64,000 nt of DNA, from contig CP036424.1 of assembly GCA_007745835.1 (NCBI GenBank), positions 3,335,968-3,399,967 on the forward strand, in the 5' to 3' direction. This document shows, piece after piece, positions 52,216 through 61,719 of this stretch (its first letter is position 1; the number at the start of each line of letters is the position of its first letter). This DNA comes from Planctomycetes bacterium MalM25 (lineage in GTDB: Bacteria > Planctomycetota > Planctomycetia > Pirellulales > Lacipirellulaceae). The translations under genes were made by a program, and so were the position numbers. The notes beneath the pieces are model-generated. The model saw only the letters and a program-made list of their open reading frames with translations. It made no database searches and was not told the origin of the DNA.

Positions 52216-54305
52216 TCGGAGCTCGCTTCGGTCGTCTCGGGCGTGTCCGGCGCCTCGGTCGACTCGTCGGGGCGTTCCCCCCACTCGTTGGCCAGCAGCT
52301 TGGCGCCGTGGGCCATGGGGCCCTCGATCCGCCCGAGCAACTCGATCGCCTTCGGCGTATCGCCGAGTTGCTCGTAAGCGCGAGCGCGGTTGTAGAGGAC
52401 CATCGGTCGGAAGGGCTCCAATTCGGCGCCTTCGAGCGCTCGGTTCTCGATCCAATCCTTCGACACGCGGTAGGACCCCCGTTCGTAGGTGAGCGTCGCC
52501 AAGCCGATCGTGGCGAGAGCCTTCGCCTGCCTGTAGATGCTCTGCTTGGAGTCCGGCTCGCGTTGGATCCGCTCATCCTTCGGCCGCACCCGCCGGTTCA
52601 TGTAGCCCTTCATCGCGTTCCGATGGTCGTCGATGGCGTCGTCCATCACGGTCCGCTCCTCGTCCGGGTCGCCCTTCAATCCGCGGAAGTGGAGGCAACG
52701 GGCCCGCCACAGGTGCGGCCGCCAGGCGAAAGGGAGGAAGTCGCGGACCGCCCGGTTGCGTTGCGAACGCTTCGCCGTGAGTTTATCGAGCAGGGTCTGG
52801 AAGGGTCCCGGCCACAAGCCCACCTCCGCTTCGCCAGCGGCCGGAGCGATCTGCTTGGCGAGGGCTTCGGGATCCACGGCGAGGACGAACGCCTCGTCGG
52901 CGGCGAGCCCCTTCGTGAGCGCGGCCGCCCGGCGGGTGAGCGCCAGGGGCGAGGCGACCAAGTCGATCCGCGCTTCGGCCAGGGATTCGCTGCGGACCGG
53001 GTAAGGCTGCTCGGGCAGGTCGAGCCGACGAAGCACGGCGTCGTCCGCCCGGGCCTCCGCGAGCGTGGCGACCTGGCCCGGCTCGGCGCCCGGAATCGGC
53101 AGGCCGAGGGCGGGGTCGAACAGCCGCAGCGCGTCGTCATCGACGACTCCGACGAGCGTCCGCTCTCCCCCTTCGACCGGGACCGTGACGACCGCCACGG
53201 GGACCTTCTGCTGCTCGCAAAGCCCGGCGAAGACCCAGGCGCGTCCCTTCGCGGTGGCGCGACCTTGCAGCATCAGTTCCCAGGGCCAGCGTGGCGGGGC
53301 GTCCTCCGGGCCGATCAGTTGCAGGTTGCGCACCGTCCAATCGAACAGCGACTCGGCGACCGACAACGGCGCCGTGTCGGCGCCACGGGCCCAGCGGGCC
53401 ACGTCCCGGCGCCAGAGCGCGCCCTCGATCTGCCGCACCTCGTAGGGACGGAAGAAACCGGTCGCTAAATCGGCCGCGGCCAGGTAGGGCAGAAGCTTCT
53501 CCGCCTCGGCAAGCGACTCGGGGAGCGTGCCCAGCAGCGCGGGCCGCGGCGTCTCTTTCCCCTCCGCCTTCTTGCCCGCAAACCGCGTTTGACGCAGCCA
53601 CTGATTCAGCCGCTCGGTGAGCTGGCCGATCGCCGCCTCGTCGGGACTCGGGTGCCAGGCGAGGGGCGGCTCGCGTCGGGTGGCGTAGGCGCCCCACTGG
53701 CGTTGGATCTCCTCCATCCGATCGTCGGCGATCCGCCAAACCTCGATCTTGCGAGGAACGGTGTACTCTCCAAACGCTTGCTCAACGAGCAACTCGTTGT
53801 CGCTGAGAACCTGAGCCACGGTCATGTCCCAGGCGTCGAAGGTCTCGATGAAGACATCCTCTCCCGCCTCCAGGCGATCGCGCATCTCGCGGTCGGCTTC
53901 CCCGTAGAACTTTAAGATGTCGCCCGGCTTCACGAGAGAACGGAAGGTGGCGTTCTCCCGCAGGACCCGGATCCGGTTCGCCGGGCCCCCTTCGGGGACC
54001 CCGTTCTGGCGCAAGAGCACCGCCTCGATGTCTTCGCCATCCTTGCTGCGGCGGGCGTCGAGCACCACGACCGGCGGGCTCAGCTCGAGCTGCGCCCAGT
54101 CGGGCACGCTCCGCAGTTGGGAGCGGATCGAGTTGAAGAGGGCCGATTGCTGCCCCCCGCTGCGGGCGGCGCTGCGGCGTTTGGTGGGGCGGGCCTTCGG
54201 CTCGGGGCAACCGAGCGTACACGCCAAGAAACCGGCGGCGAGCAAGGAACAGGCGAGTCGGCGCGTCGCGGGCGTCATGCGGATCAGCGGGCTTATCGAA
54301 CTCAT
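52212..54305 (-). CDS. Lipoprotein with transglutaminase-like core and C-terminal TPR-like helices
   Basis: The 697-residue product has a lipoprotein-type signal (RLACSLLAAGFLACTLGCPE, cysteine at about residue 33). A mid region follows with SVAESLFDWTVRNLQLIGPE and GRAWVFAGLCEQQKVPVAVV, then LVGVVDDDALRLFDPALGLP. This is the layout of bacterial transglutaminase-like (Cys-His-Asp) proteins: helix, Cys in AGLC, then a strand where His is usual and Asp in LFDP. The His appears replaced by GVVDDD, so activity is doubtful. The C-terminus has a TPR-like unit (RPMVLYNRARAYEQLGDTPK) and an acidic tail. It is coupled to the BASS-like gene. Confidence 0.7.
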   Translation of the reverse strand: MSSISPLIRMTPATRRLACSLLAAGFLACTLGCPEPKARPTKRRSAARSGGQQSALFNSIRSQLRSVPDWAQLELSPPVVVLDARRSKDGEDIEAVLLRQNGVPEGGPANRIRVLRENATFRSLVKPGDILKFYGEADREMRDRLEAGEDVFIETFDAWDMTVAQVLSDNELLVEQAFGEYTVPRKIEVWRIADDRMEEIQRQWGAYATRREPPLAWHPSPDEAAIGQLTERLNQWLRQTRFAGKKAEGKETPRPALLGTLPESLAEAEKLLPYLAAADLATGFFRPYEVRQIEGALWRRDVARWARGADTAPLSVAESLFDWTVRNLQLIGPEDAPPRWPWELMLQGRATAKGRAWVFAGLCEQQKVPVAVVTVPVEGGERTLVGVVDDDALRLFDPALGLPIPGAEPGQVATLAEARADDAVLRRLDLPEQPYPVRSESLAEARIDLVASPLALTRRAAALTKGLAADEAFVLAVDPEALAKQIAPAAGEAEVGLWPGPFQTLLDKLTAKRSQRNRAVRDFLPFAWRPHLWRARCLHFRGLKGDPDEERTVMDDAIDDHRNAMKGYMNRRVRPKDERIQREPDSKQSIYRQAKALATIGLATLTYERGSYRVSKDWIENRALEGAELEPFRPMVLYNRARAYEQLGDTPKAIELLGRIEGPMAHGAKLLANEWGERPDESTEAPDTPETTEASSE

Positions 54306-54332
54306 GGAGCGGAACGGCGGGGCGTGAGCCCT

Positions 54333-55178
54333 CTATCCTACTCCGATCGCCCGTCGGATCGCGAGGAGCCGTTCCAAGAGGACCGGCAACCGATCGAGCG
54401 GGACCATGTTCGGCCCGTCGCTCGGGGATTGGTCGGGATCGGGGTGCGTCTCGCAAAAAACCGCGTTGGCGCCGACCGCCACCGCCGCGCCGGCGAGGGG
54501 CTCGACCATCTCGCGGCGTCCGCCGGTCGCCCCGCCGAGGCCTCCCGGCTCCTGGACACTGTGGGTCGCGTCGTAGACGACCGGCACGCCGAGCGACTGC
54601 ATCTCGGGGATCGAGCGGAAGTCGTTCACCAGCCGGCCGTAGCCGAAGAACGTGCCCCGCTCGCACAGCAGCACGTCGCGGCAGCCGCTGGCGACCAGCT
54701 TGCCCACGACGTGGCGCATATCGCCCGGGGCCATGAACTGACCCTTCTTCACATTGACCGGCTTGCCGGTCTTTGCCGACGCGACCAGCAGGTCGGTCTG
54801 TCGGGCGAGGAACGCCGGCACCTGTAGCAGGTCGCACGCTTGGCCGACGGCCGCCGCCTGGTGCGCTTCGTGCAGATCGGTCGTGACCGGCAGGCCGGTC
54901 GCTTCGCGAACCCGCTGGAGAATGCGGAGCCCCTCCTCGAGGCCGGGGCCACGGTAGGCGTCGATGCTGGTGCGATTCGCCTTATCGAACGACGCCTTGA
55001 ACACCATCGCCACGCCGAGCCGTTCGGCGGTCGCGCCCAGCTGCTCGGCGATCTGGAGGCAGAGCTCCTCGGTCTCGATAACGCACGGCCCGGCGATGAC
55101 CAGCAGCCCCTCGCCGGGGCCACAGCGGTGCGGGCCGATCGAGACGACCTGGTTGGGTGATTCGGCTGGCGTGCTCAT
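54333..55178 (-). CDS. kdsA: 3-deoxy-8-phosphooctulonate synthase (Kdo-8-P synthase)
   Basis: Condenses PEP with arabinose 5-phosphate in Kdo synthesis for LPS. The 281-residue product shows [40 protein letters not shown], the [20 protein letters not shown] region, [54 protein letters not shown] and [20 protein letters not shown]. All are KdsA signatures, and ANRTS with the downstream KKGQF excludes a DAHP synthase. Presence of the gene implies an outer membrane with Kdo. The 420-base gap upstream (55179-55598) should hold its promoter; nothing in it could be recognised with confidence. Confidence 0.95.
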   Translation of the reverse strand: MSTPAESPNQVVSIGPHRCGPGEGLLVIAGPCVIETEELCLQIAEQLGATAERLGVAMVFKASFDKANRTSIDAYRGPGLEEGLRILQRVREATGLPVTTDLHEAHQAAAVGQACDLLQVPAFLARQTDLLVASAKTGKPVNVKKGQFMAPGDMRHVVGKLVASGCRDVLLCERGTFFGYGRLVNDFRSIPEMQSLGVPVVYDATHSVQEPGGLGGATGGRREMVEPLAGAAVAVGANAVFCETHPDPDQSPSDGPNMVPLDRLPVLLERLLAIRRAIGVG

Positions 55179-55598
55179 GCGTCCTCCCTGACTGACTCAA
55201 CCACCACGGCGGCGATCTGCCCCAGTTGGTAAGGCGCCCGCGGCCGTCAAGCAATGGCGGCGTGTCTCAGATTGATACGCCGAGCCGTCCAGCAGATCGG
55301 TTCGGACTCGATCGCAGCGCCCCGCCGCAATCGATCGTATCAAGACGCGACGCGCGACACTCCGCTCTCCACCGCCGTCCCAAGACGAGACAACCGACCG
55401 TCGCCGTAAACCTCTTGGGTAGAAGCACTTGCCCCGATCTCAAATCAAGACGCCCGATCCACGCCGAGCGGCACGGGGCGTGCTTCTAGAGAGAGTTGGC
55501 CCGCGTGGCCTCGGATGATTTTTGCTGCGACGGCTTGTTTGCCCCTGGCCGCCGCAGTAGCCGGCAAGTGTTGTCGGCTCGCCGAGGTCGCGCTTTTT

Positions 55599-56609
55599 TT
55601 ATGCGCGAAACGAACGTCGGAGCGGCGATGCGACCACGCCGAGCATCACCACCAGGAGCGAGGCGGTCGGCTCGGGCACGGCGAACGCGGCCGAGGAGGC
55701 CACGGCCCCATAGTTGTTCTGCCAGATCGTCAGATCGGCGCCATTGACGACGCCGTCGCCGTTGCCGTCGGCCTCCGCGAGGGTGGTCGAGCCGTTCGAG
55801 TCACGCCAGACCGTGTAGTCCGCCGCATCGACCACGCCATCGAAGTTGTAATCGCCATCCGGCAACGCCAACTGGAACACGTCATCCAGCTGCACCACGT
55901 CGGTCGGCAAGACATTGAACGGCTGATTGTTGTTGGCGGCGTCGATCAGCGCTTGCACCGTCGCCTGATCCTTCATCGGCAGCTCCCGCAGGAGCCCACC
56001 GTCCAAGTTGATGACCGGCAGGGCGCCGATCAGGTCAAGCGTGGTCAACCCATCCCCCAGAATGCGTCCGAACGCGGCGAAGCCGCCGGTGCCCGGATCG
56101 TTCGGGTCGTCGAGGACCGAGTTGTCTCCAAGGCTGAAGAACCACTGAGAGGTTGCGGTGTTCGGGCCCGACTTGGCGTAGGCGATGGTGCCCCGGGTGT
56201 TGGAGATCCCGGCGACTCCGTTTCCGGGCTCGTCGTCGATCGGGGCGAACGTGGCAACCGGGTCGATGTCAATGAAGAGCTGTCCGTTGTTGTTCCCGAC
56301 CAAGCCGGTCGACGGCACCGAGAAGCCCCCGCCTTGCACAACATCGACGCCGCTCGTTCCGAAAGTCGCACGCCGATGCACGAAGGTGTCGTCCCAACGA
56401 TCGGCGTTGACGTAGTCCAGGAAGTTATCGGTCGATCGCGGCATCGCCGTGTGGAAGAGCCGCACGTCTACCGGCGCGAGCGCCTGGCCATCGATGCTGA
56501 ACTGGTAGCGGACGATCGTCGCTTCGCACCGCGTGCCGACGGCGGCCAGCAGGGCCAGTCCTAGCAGGAGGGTGCGCAAAGCGAACCGGTGGGCAGCGTC
56601 TTGGAGCAT
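55599..56609 (-). CDS. Secreted cyclophilin-type isomerase with dockerin-like repeats and PEP-CTERM signal
   Basis: The 336-residue product has a signal peptide ([20 protein letters not shown]) and a cyclophilin-like domain (about 32-225: [80 protein letters not shown]). Two calcium-binding dockerin-type repeats follow: [19 protein letters not shown] and [20 protein letters not shown]. The C-terminal exosortase signal is [20 protein letters not shown] plus a basic tail. It should help proline isomerisation outside the cell or at its surface. The ATG at 56609 begins just before the signal peptide. Confidence 0.88.
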   Translation of the reverse strand: MLQDAAHRFALRTLLLGLALLAAVGTRCEATIVRYQFSIDGQALAPVDVRLFHTAMPRSTDNFLDYVNADRWDDTFVHRRATFGTSGVDVVQGGGFSVPSTGLVGNNNGQLFIDIDPVATFAPIDDEPGNGVAGISNTRGTIAYAKSGPNTATSQWFFSLGDNSVLDDPNDPGTGGFAAFGRILGDGLTTLDLIGALPVINLDGGLLRELPMKDQATVQALIDAANNNQPFNVLPTDVVQLDDVFQLALPDGDYNFDGVVDAADYTVWRDSNGSTTLAEADGNGDGVVNGADLTIWQNNYGAVASSAAFAVPEPTASLLVVMLGVVASPLRRSFRA

Positions 56610-56838
56610 ATTCTCGGTTCCGATATCAGAGGGCCACGAAGGGGCTTCGCGGCGGAACCACCAGTTTATTCCGGTCGCCCGACCCCGTCGATCTTCTGGC
56701 GGGGCCGGGGCCCCGCTGGCGCAACAACCGGACCATCGGTTAAACTCCGCACTTCCCGAGGCCCCACGGGGCGAAAACGTCCCGATTCCAGGCGCCGAGG
56801 GGCAGCACAACCCGACTCCAACCCCCTTCTCGACAGCC

Positions 56839-58152
56839 ATGACCGCGTTCCCGGAAGTCACCTCCCCGATCGCCTACGAAGGCCCGGAAAGCCGCAATCC
56901 GCTCGCCTTCAAGCACTACGACGCCGACGCGCTGGTCGAGGGCAAGTCGATGCGGGACCACCTCCGGTTCAGCGTCGTCTACTGGCACACCTTCCGGGGC
57001 ACGGGCGCCGACCCATTCGGCCCCGGCGCGGCGGTGCGGCCCTGGGAAGACGGGACCGATTCGGTCGAGAACGCCCAGAACCGCGCCCGCGTGGCGTTCG
57101 AGTTCTTCACGAAGCTCGGCGCGCCGTTCTACGCGTTCCACGACCGCGACGTCGCGCCCGAGGGGGCCTCGCTCAGCGAGTCGAACGCCAACTTCGACGC
57201 CGTCGCCAAGGTGCTCAAGGAAGAGCAAGACCGCACCGGCGTGAAGCTGCTGTGGGGCACGGCGAACGCCTTCAGCAACCCGCGCTACATGCACGGCGCC
57301 GCCACGAGCTGCAACGCCGAGGTCTTCGCCTACGCCGCCGCGCAGGTGAAGAAGGCGCTCGAAGTGACCCACGAACTGGACGGCGAGGGGTACGTCTTCT
57401 GGGGCGGCCGCGAGGGCTACCAGTGCCTCTGGAACACCGACATGCAGCGTGAGCAGGAACACCTGGCCCGCTTCCTACACCTGGCCGTCGACCACGCCAA
57501 GAAGATCGGTTTCAACAAGCCGTTCTACATCGAGCCGAAGCCGAAGGAGCCGACCAAGCACCAGTACGACTCGGACGCGGCGGCTTGCCTCAACTTCCTG
57601 CGTCAGTTCGATCTGCTGGAGCACTTCCAGCTCAACCTGGAAACGAACCACGCCACCCTCGCGGGGCACACGATGCACCACGAGATGGAAGTCGCCGGCG
57701 CCGCCGGGGCACTCGGGTCGATGGACGCCAACACGGGCGACCTCTTGCTCGGCTGGGACACCGACCAGTTCGCCACGGACATCTACCTCACCACGCAGTG
57801 CATGCACGCCGCGCTCAAGTACGGCGGCTTCACCACCGGCGGCGTGAACTTCGACGCGAAGGTCCGCCGCGAGAGCTTCGAGCCGATCGACCTGTTCTAC
57901 GCGCACATCGGCTCGATGGACGCCTTCGCCCGCGGCCTAAAGATCGCCGCCGCGATGCGGGCGGACGGGCGCGTCGACTCGATGGTCAAGGAGCGCTACG
58001 CGAGCTGGGACGCGGGCCTCGGCGCCGAAATCGAGGCGGGCAAGCACAGCTTCGAATCGCTCGAGAAGATCATGCTCGATAAGGGCGAAGCCTCCCCCAA
58101 CACCAGCGGCCGGCAGGAGCTGTTCGAGAACGTGATCAACGAGTACCTGTGA
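56839..58152 (+). CDS. xylA: Xylose isomerase
   Basis: Converts xylose to xylulose (and glucose to fructose) with two divalent metals. The 437-residue product is the class II length and shows [34 protein letters not shown] (catalytic His and Asp), [54 protein letters not shown] (metal Glu and Lys), [19 protein letters not shown] and [20 protein letters not shown]. All are family signatures. No xylulokinase or xylR is next to it. The gap upstream (56610-56838) is shared with the divergent cyclophilin gene; a GC palindrome lies near 56699-56716. Confidence 0.97.
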   Translation: MTAFPEVTSPIAYEGPESRNPLAFKHYDADALVEGKSMRDHLRFSVVYWHTFRGTGADPFGPGAAVRPWEDGTDSVENAQNRARVAFEFFTKLGAPFYAFHDRDVAPEGASLSESNANFDAVAKVLKEEQDRTGVKLLWGTANAFSNPRYMHGAATSCNAEVFAYAAAQVKKALEVTHELDGEGYVFWGGREGYQCLWNTDMQREQEHLARFLHLAVDHAKKIGFNKPFYIEPKPKEPTKHQYDSDAAACLNFLRQFDLLEHFQLNLETNHATLAGHTMHHEMEVAGAAGALGSMDANTGDLLLGWDTDQFATDIYLTTQCMHAALKYGGFTTGGVNFDAKVRRESFEPIDLFYAHIGSMDAFARGLKIAAAMRADGRVDSMVKERYASWDAGLGAEIEAGKHSFESLEKIMLDKGEASPNTSGRQELFENVINEYL

Positions 58153-58188
58153 GGCTCGAGGCGGTAGGCCTCAAGCTCATAGAACGAT

Positions 58189-58221
58189 AAAGGCCCGCGA
58201 CGCAGCGCGTCGCGGGCCTTT
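58189..58221 (+). terminator. Intrinsic terminator after xylA
   Basis: A perfect 15-base stem (AAAGGCCCGCGACGC at 58189-58203, its complement at 58207-58221 ending CCTTT) with a 3-base loop, 36 bases after the xylA stop. The A-run and T-run at the stem ends suit termination on both strands, so it may also serve the convergent gene ending at 58253. Confidence 0.85.
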
Positions 58222-58252
58222 GTCCGTTTATGCCCTAAGAGAAGGGTGGGCT

Positions 58253-58861
58253 TCATCGCGTACCGAATGTGGTGAGCAGCGGCTTCAAGATCGACCGACT
58301 CGCCTCTTTGGTCTCCGATGGATTGGTAGATCGCACCTTGAATAACGTGTTATCACGGGTCCATATGTAGATTTCCGAATCGAGAGCCATTCCGTCAACC
58401 ATCAGCTTATACTTCGCCCAGAGAGCTTGCTGTTGGGAATCACCGAGTTGAACGACTTCGGTCTTAAGATGCTTGGCGTCTTGCCAATGCCCCAGCTGCA
58501 CGACTTGCTTGATCCCTTGCTTGGCGTAGCGCATCTCATCCCGGACCGGCGCCGAGCCGACATCTTCAGGGATTGAGACCAAACCACGGGTATACTGATA
58601 GAACGTGACTACCAGCCCCGATTCGTGCTGGTACGCGACGGTAAATCCGTGGTCAGCCGCTGGAAGAGGTTGAGTTTGCCTCTTCACCCACCCTGCGGGC
58701 AACGTTGGTGACAACAACGGATTCGGCGCTTCGGCTATATCACTGATTAGCGGTTGTTGCTCAGAAGCAGACGCCTCCGGCGGATCCGCCAAAGAAGTTC
58801 CGCAAACGCTGCTGCAGAGCAAGGAAGCCAACGCAATCGTTACTCTGGACATGCGAGGCAT
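58253..58861 (-). CDS. Low-GC secreted protein of unknown function
   Basis: The 202-residue product has a signal peptide (VTIALASLLCSSVCGTSLAD) and one globular domain: HGFTVAYQHESGLVVTFYQY, EVVQLGDSQQQALWAKYKLM, IYIWTRDNTLFKVRSTNPSE. No family was recognised. The start at 58861 has AGGAAGGTG six bases upstream. Sampled lines are as low as about 42 percent GC, far from the roughly 66 percent around it, which suggests horizontal acquisition. It is flanked by the xylA terminator and a small hypothetical gene. Confidence 0.7.
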   Translation of the reverse strand: MPRMSRVTIALASLLCSSVCGTSLADPPEASASEQQPLISDIAEAPNPLLSPTLPAGWVKRQTQPLPAADHGFTVAYQHESGLVVTFYQYTRGLVSIPEDVGSAPVRDEMRYAKQGIKQVVQLGHWQDAKHLKTEVVQLGDSQQQALWAKYKLMVDGMALDSEIYIWTRDNTLFKVRSTNPSETKEASRSILKPLLTTFGTR

Positions 58862-58939
58862 GGCAACACCTTCCTGAGGAAATGGTTCTCACCGACGTAA
58901 GGCCCTCGGTCGTAGTAGAAGCCCTCTTGCCTGGACAGC

Positions 58940-59248
58940 CTAGCGCGAAGACGATGGCGCACTCTCAGGCTCTACGATCTCAAGCCGCACCGACTCAAGC
59001 ACCGCCCCATTGTCGGTGCCGAGTTCCAGGACGTTCGCCGGCCGCAGCCGCTCCGTGATGTCAAACCGGGGCGGGCCGCAGTGGAAGACGTTGTCGATCG
59101 CTTCGCCGTTGAGCACGGCGTCGTTCGCCGGGCCGTCCCAGGCGATCCAGACGCGCGTCCCCGCGTCGAGACCGGTCGGCCGGTTGAAGCGGCGCGTGCC
59201 GCGTCCCTCAGCGGTCTCCCAAGCGGCGCGGAGGCGGATCGTGTGCAT
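58940..59248 (-). CDS. Small jelly-roll-like (GH2 sugar-binding-like) hypothetical protein
   Basis: The 102-residue product MHTIRLRAAWETAEGRGTRR continues RVWIAWDGPANDAVLNGEAI, FDITERLRPANVLELG and VLESVRLEIVEPE. The order of strands (rigid WDG, NGE, then FDITxxLRPxNxLEL) is that of the N-terminal jelly-roll of glycoside hydrolase family 2 proteins, here standing alone without a catalytic domain. It may be a carbohydrate-binding or leftover domain. The start at 59248 avoids the repeat just upstream. Confidence 0.6.
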   Translation of the reverse strand: MHTIRLRAAWETAEGRGTRRFNRPTGLDAGTRVWIAWDGPANDAVLNGEAIDNVFHCGPPRFDITERLRPANVLELGTDNGAVLESVRLEIVEPESAPSSSR

Positions 59249-59250
59249 TG

Positions 59251-59333
59251 GGAGAGATGGTAGAGGGCAGATGGTAGGACTCGCAGCAAACCTATCATCT
59301 GTCATCTGCCCGCTGCCATCTACTCTGGCACGA
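59251..59333. repeat. Imperfect inverted repeat overlapping the 3' end of the PilW-like gene
   Basis: AGAGATGGTAGAGGGCAGAT on the left is mirrored by ATCTGCCCGCTGCCATCTAC on the right. The element spans the gap between 59248 and 59320, and its right arm runs into the last codons of the upstream gene on the minus strand. Confidence 0.6.
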
Positions 59334-61632
59334 ACGACTCGCGGAGGTTCACTTCGCGGATCTGGCGGCTGTCACGCTCGTAGGCGCGGAGCGTGACCTG
59401 CATGCCGCGGAGGGCCGAATCGTACGGCGGGCGGGTCTCGCGTTCGGCGAGGTCATCCGGGCCGTAGCGGGTGTCGAGGGTTTCCACGACGCCGTCGTTG
59501 TTGTCATCGTACCCGCTCGGGTCGTCCAAGCCGTTCACGCCCTCATCGGCTCGGGAGACGCCGTTCGACGCCCCATCCGTGAGCAGCAAGCCGTCGGTGT
59601 CGTCGCGGTCTTGGTTGACACCGTCCGACTCGTAGTGCGAACTCCAGGTGTCGTAGGCCGCGAAGGCGGTCGTGAGCGGGCTGGCCGGGTCCGAAGGCAA
59701 GTAGATCAGGCCGTTGGTTTCGAACCGCGGATCAACCGAGGCATTCGGCGAGGTCTGCGGCGCCGCCGTGATGGCGATCCCCGCGAACCGATAGGCCGCC
59801 GGGAGCTGGCCCGTGTTGTTCACAAAGCGACGGGCGGCGTAGCCGAGATCGACGTAGGCGCCCTGTCGCTCGAAGAGATACGGGTAGTTCGTGTTCAGAG
59901 TGGGGTCGCCCAGCAGATTGTTGGCGTCGCTCAGATCGTGCAGATAGGCCGTGCCCCACGCCGGGTCGCCCGGGTCGAGGATCTGATCCCGGTCGTCTTG
60001 CGGGGAGAGCGTGGTACCGGGGTCGGGGCCATCGACCAGCACGCTGTAGAGCGGGGCGCCCGGGTCGTAGACACGCAAGTCGAAGGCCAACGCCTCGGTC
60101 ATCATGATGTCATCGCCACGGCGTGCCCCACCCAAAGGGGCCATGCCGCGCGTGACGTGGACAACGTGGCCGTCCTCGTCCAGGATCGCGCGAGCCGTGG
60201 CGGGCGCGTTCGTTGGGCTTACAAGACGCACCAACGGTCGTGACGCATACCTTCGATCTTCGGACAGGATCTCATCATCGGTGGGTTGATACCCGACAAT
60301 CTGATTGCTGACAACAATGGCGCCGAATTCGGCGGACTCACTCGGTTCACCGAGATCGCGATCCGAACGAAAATCGATCGCTGCGGTATTGCCTAATCCA
60401 GCCGAAGCCACAGCGAAGGGAAAGTAGCGATCCCTGGCGGGCGTGTTTCCGTTGCCTGCGGGAGGGATCAGAGTCGTCGGAGCAAAGACGTAGCCGTGGT
60501 GCTCGTAGCGGTTTTCTCGTCTCGTCAGATCCCCCAACGAGTTCGCCCGCAGAACCCATCGACCGTTATCCGTTCCGGGCAGTTTCGCATCCCACTCGAC
60601 ACGCACCGAGAGATCGTAGCGGTCTTGGAAAGCGATAAGCCCCGCGAGTGCGACAGAAACATCGGTCCTGTCGATCGACGCCGGTAACACCCGCACCACG
60701 CCGGGCCCGGCGGGAACTCCATTCGCGCCAACACCGCCCGCCGTCACGCGGATCCCGTAGTCGAGCTCCGGCAGGATCAGCAACGCCCGGCGGTGGATCG
60801 TGCGGAAGCCCGGCTCGCCGAAAGCGAAGGTGCGTTGCGGATCGACCGGGTTCTCCACGGCGAACCAAACGACCTCCGCCAGCGGCGACTCGACACTCTC
60901 GAAGTTGGGGGAACTCGTGTTATTCGCGTCGGTTCGCCAAGCCTGGATCGTGCCGCCCGGCGTCGCGGGCGTGACGCCCGAGCGGGGAGGGATGCGACCC
61001 ACAAACGGCTGCTTCTCGTTCCGCACGGTCAGCATCAGGATGTCGTCGGCGTCGCCGAGACCGCGGCCGTCGGTCCGGATCTCCTCGGGCAGCGGGGCGT
61101 TGGAACCGATCGCTCGCCCGCGGCCCTCGAGATCGTCCAGCGGATCGATCTCCAGGTTGCTGCCCGGCAACGTGGAGATCGCCAGGTCGAGGCGGGGCGG
61201 GTCGCTGGGGTTCGCGGGGTTGGCCCCGATCGGTTCCGGCAGGCCGTCATCATCCACGTCCCATAACCAAGGTGTCGGGTAGTAGTCGTTCTGCGGGCCC
61301 TCGATGATCTCCAGGTAGCCGTGGTTCGACTCGGCACGCTGCCACGGGATCGCCGGACAGGTCGCGCCGGCCAGGTCGCGGGCGAGGGTCTCGCGGACGT
61401 TGCGGAGGGCCGACGACATCTCGATGGTCGCCCGCCGCCGGGTGACGCTGCTCGAAATATTGGCGAAGACGGTCACCACCGCCCCCATGATCAGCAACGT
61501 GATCGCCATCGCGACGAGCATCTCGACCAGCGTCAGGCCGCCGCGCGCAGCGGGGATCTTCAGACCGTGGGCCTGACGGCGAGCGGTCAACGCGCGCAAG
61601 CAGAGCGGTCGCAGTGGGATGCGTCGAGTCAC
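59320..61632 (-). CDS. Large PilW-like protein with a prepilin-type N-terminus
   Basis: The product is about 770 residues. It has a type IV prepilin/pseudopilin leader ARGGLTLVEMLVAMAITLLI (cleavage after Gly-Gly; the leader before it is long and basic), then ISSSVTRRRATIEMSSALRN as in PilW/GspJ-like proteins. The remainder is a large soluble region rich in Asp, Asn and Pro (DDGLPEPIGANPANPSDPPR, DDNNDGVVETLD), much longer than normal PilW (about 300). Both candidate starts are GTG; 61632 is preferred because AGGAA lies 9 bases upstream, with 61704 as alternative. It may be a minor pseudopilin of a planctomycete-type secretion system. Confidence 0.75.
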   Translation of the reverse strand: MTRRIPLRPLCLRALTARRQAHGLKIPAARGGLTLVEMLVAMAITLLIMGAVVTVFANISSSVTRRRATIEMSSALRNVRETLARDLAGATCPAIPWQRAESNHGYLEIIEGPQNDYYPTPWLWDVDDDGLPEPIGANPANPSDPPRLDLAISTLPGSNLEIDPLDDLEGRGRAIGSNAPLPEEIRTDGRGLGDADDILMLTVRNEKQPFVGRIPPRSGVTPATPGGTIQAWRTDANNTSSPNFESVESPLAEVVWFAVENPVDPQRTFAFGEPGFRTIHRRALLILPELDYGIRVTAGGVGANGVPAGPGVVRVLPASIDRTDVSVALAGLIAFQDRYDLSVRVEWDAKLPGTDNGRWVLRANSLGDLTRRENRYEHHGYVFAPTTLIPPAGNGNTPARDRYFPFAVASAGLGNTAAIDFRSDRDLGEPSESAEFGAIVVSNQIVGYQPTDDEILSEDRRYASRPLVRLVSPTNAPATARAILDEDGHVVHVTRGMAPLGGARRGDDIMMTEALAFDLRVYDPGAPLYSVLVDGPDPGTTLSPQDDRDQILDPGDPAWGTAYLHDLSDANNLLGDPTLNTNYPYLFERQGAYVDLGYAARRFVNNTGQLPAAYRFAGIAITAAPQTSPNASVDPRFETNGLIYLPSDPASPLTTAFAAYDTWSSHYESDGVNQDRDDTDGLLLTDGASNGVSRADEGVNGLDDPSGYDDNNDGVVETLDTRYGPDDLAERETRPPYDSALRGMQVTLRAYERDSRQIREVNLRESFVPE

Positions 61633-61719
61633 TTGGTGAGATTCCTGCCTGGCCGGACTGTTGGCCCCTGAAGAAAGATGAGCCCGGTCTATCAATTCCA
61701 ACACGCCGTAACACTTTGG

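Noticed and set aside
55496-55747. Small plus-strand frame in the kdsA upstream gap
   Set aside because: It runs into the antisense of the cyclophilin gene, and its product is Arg/Ala/Pro-rich with no signal or domain.
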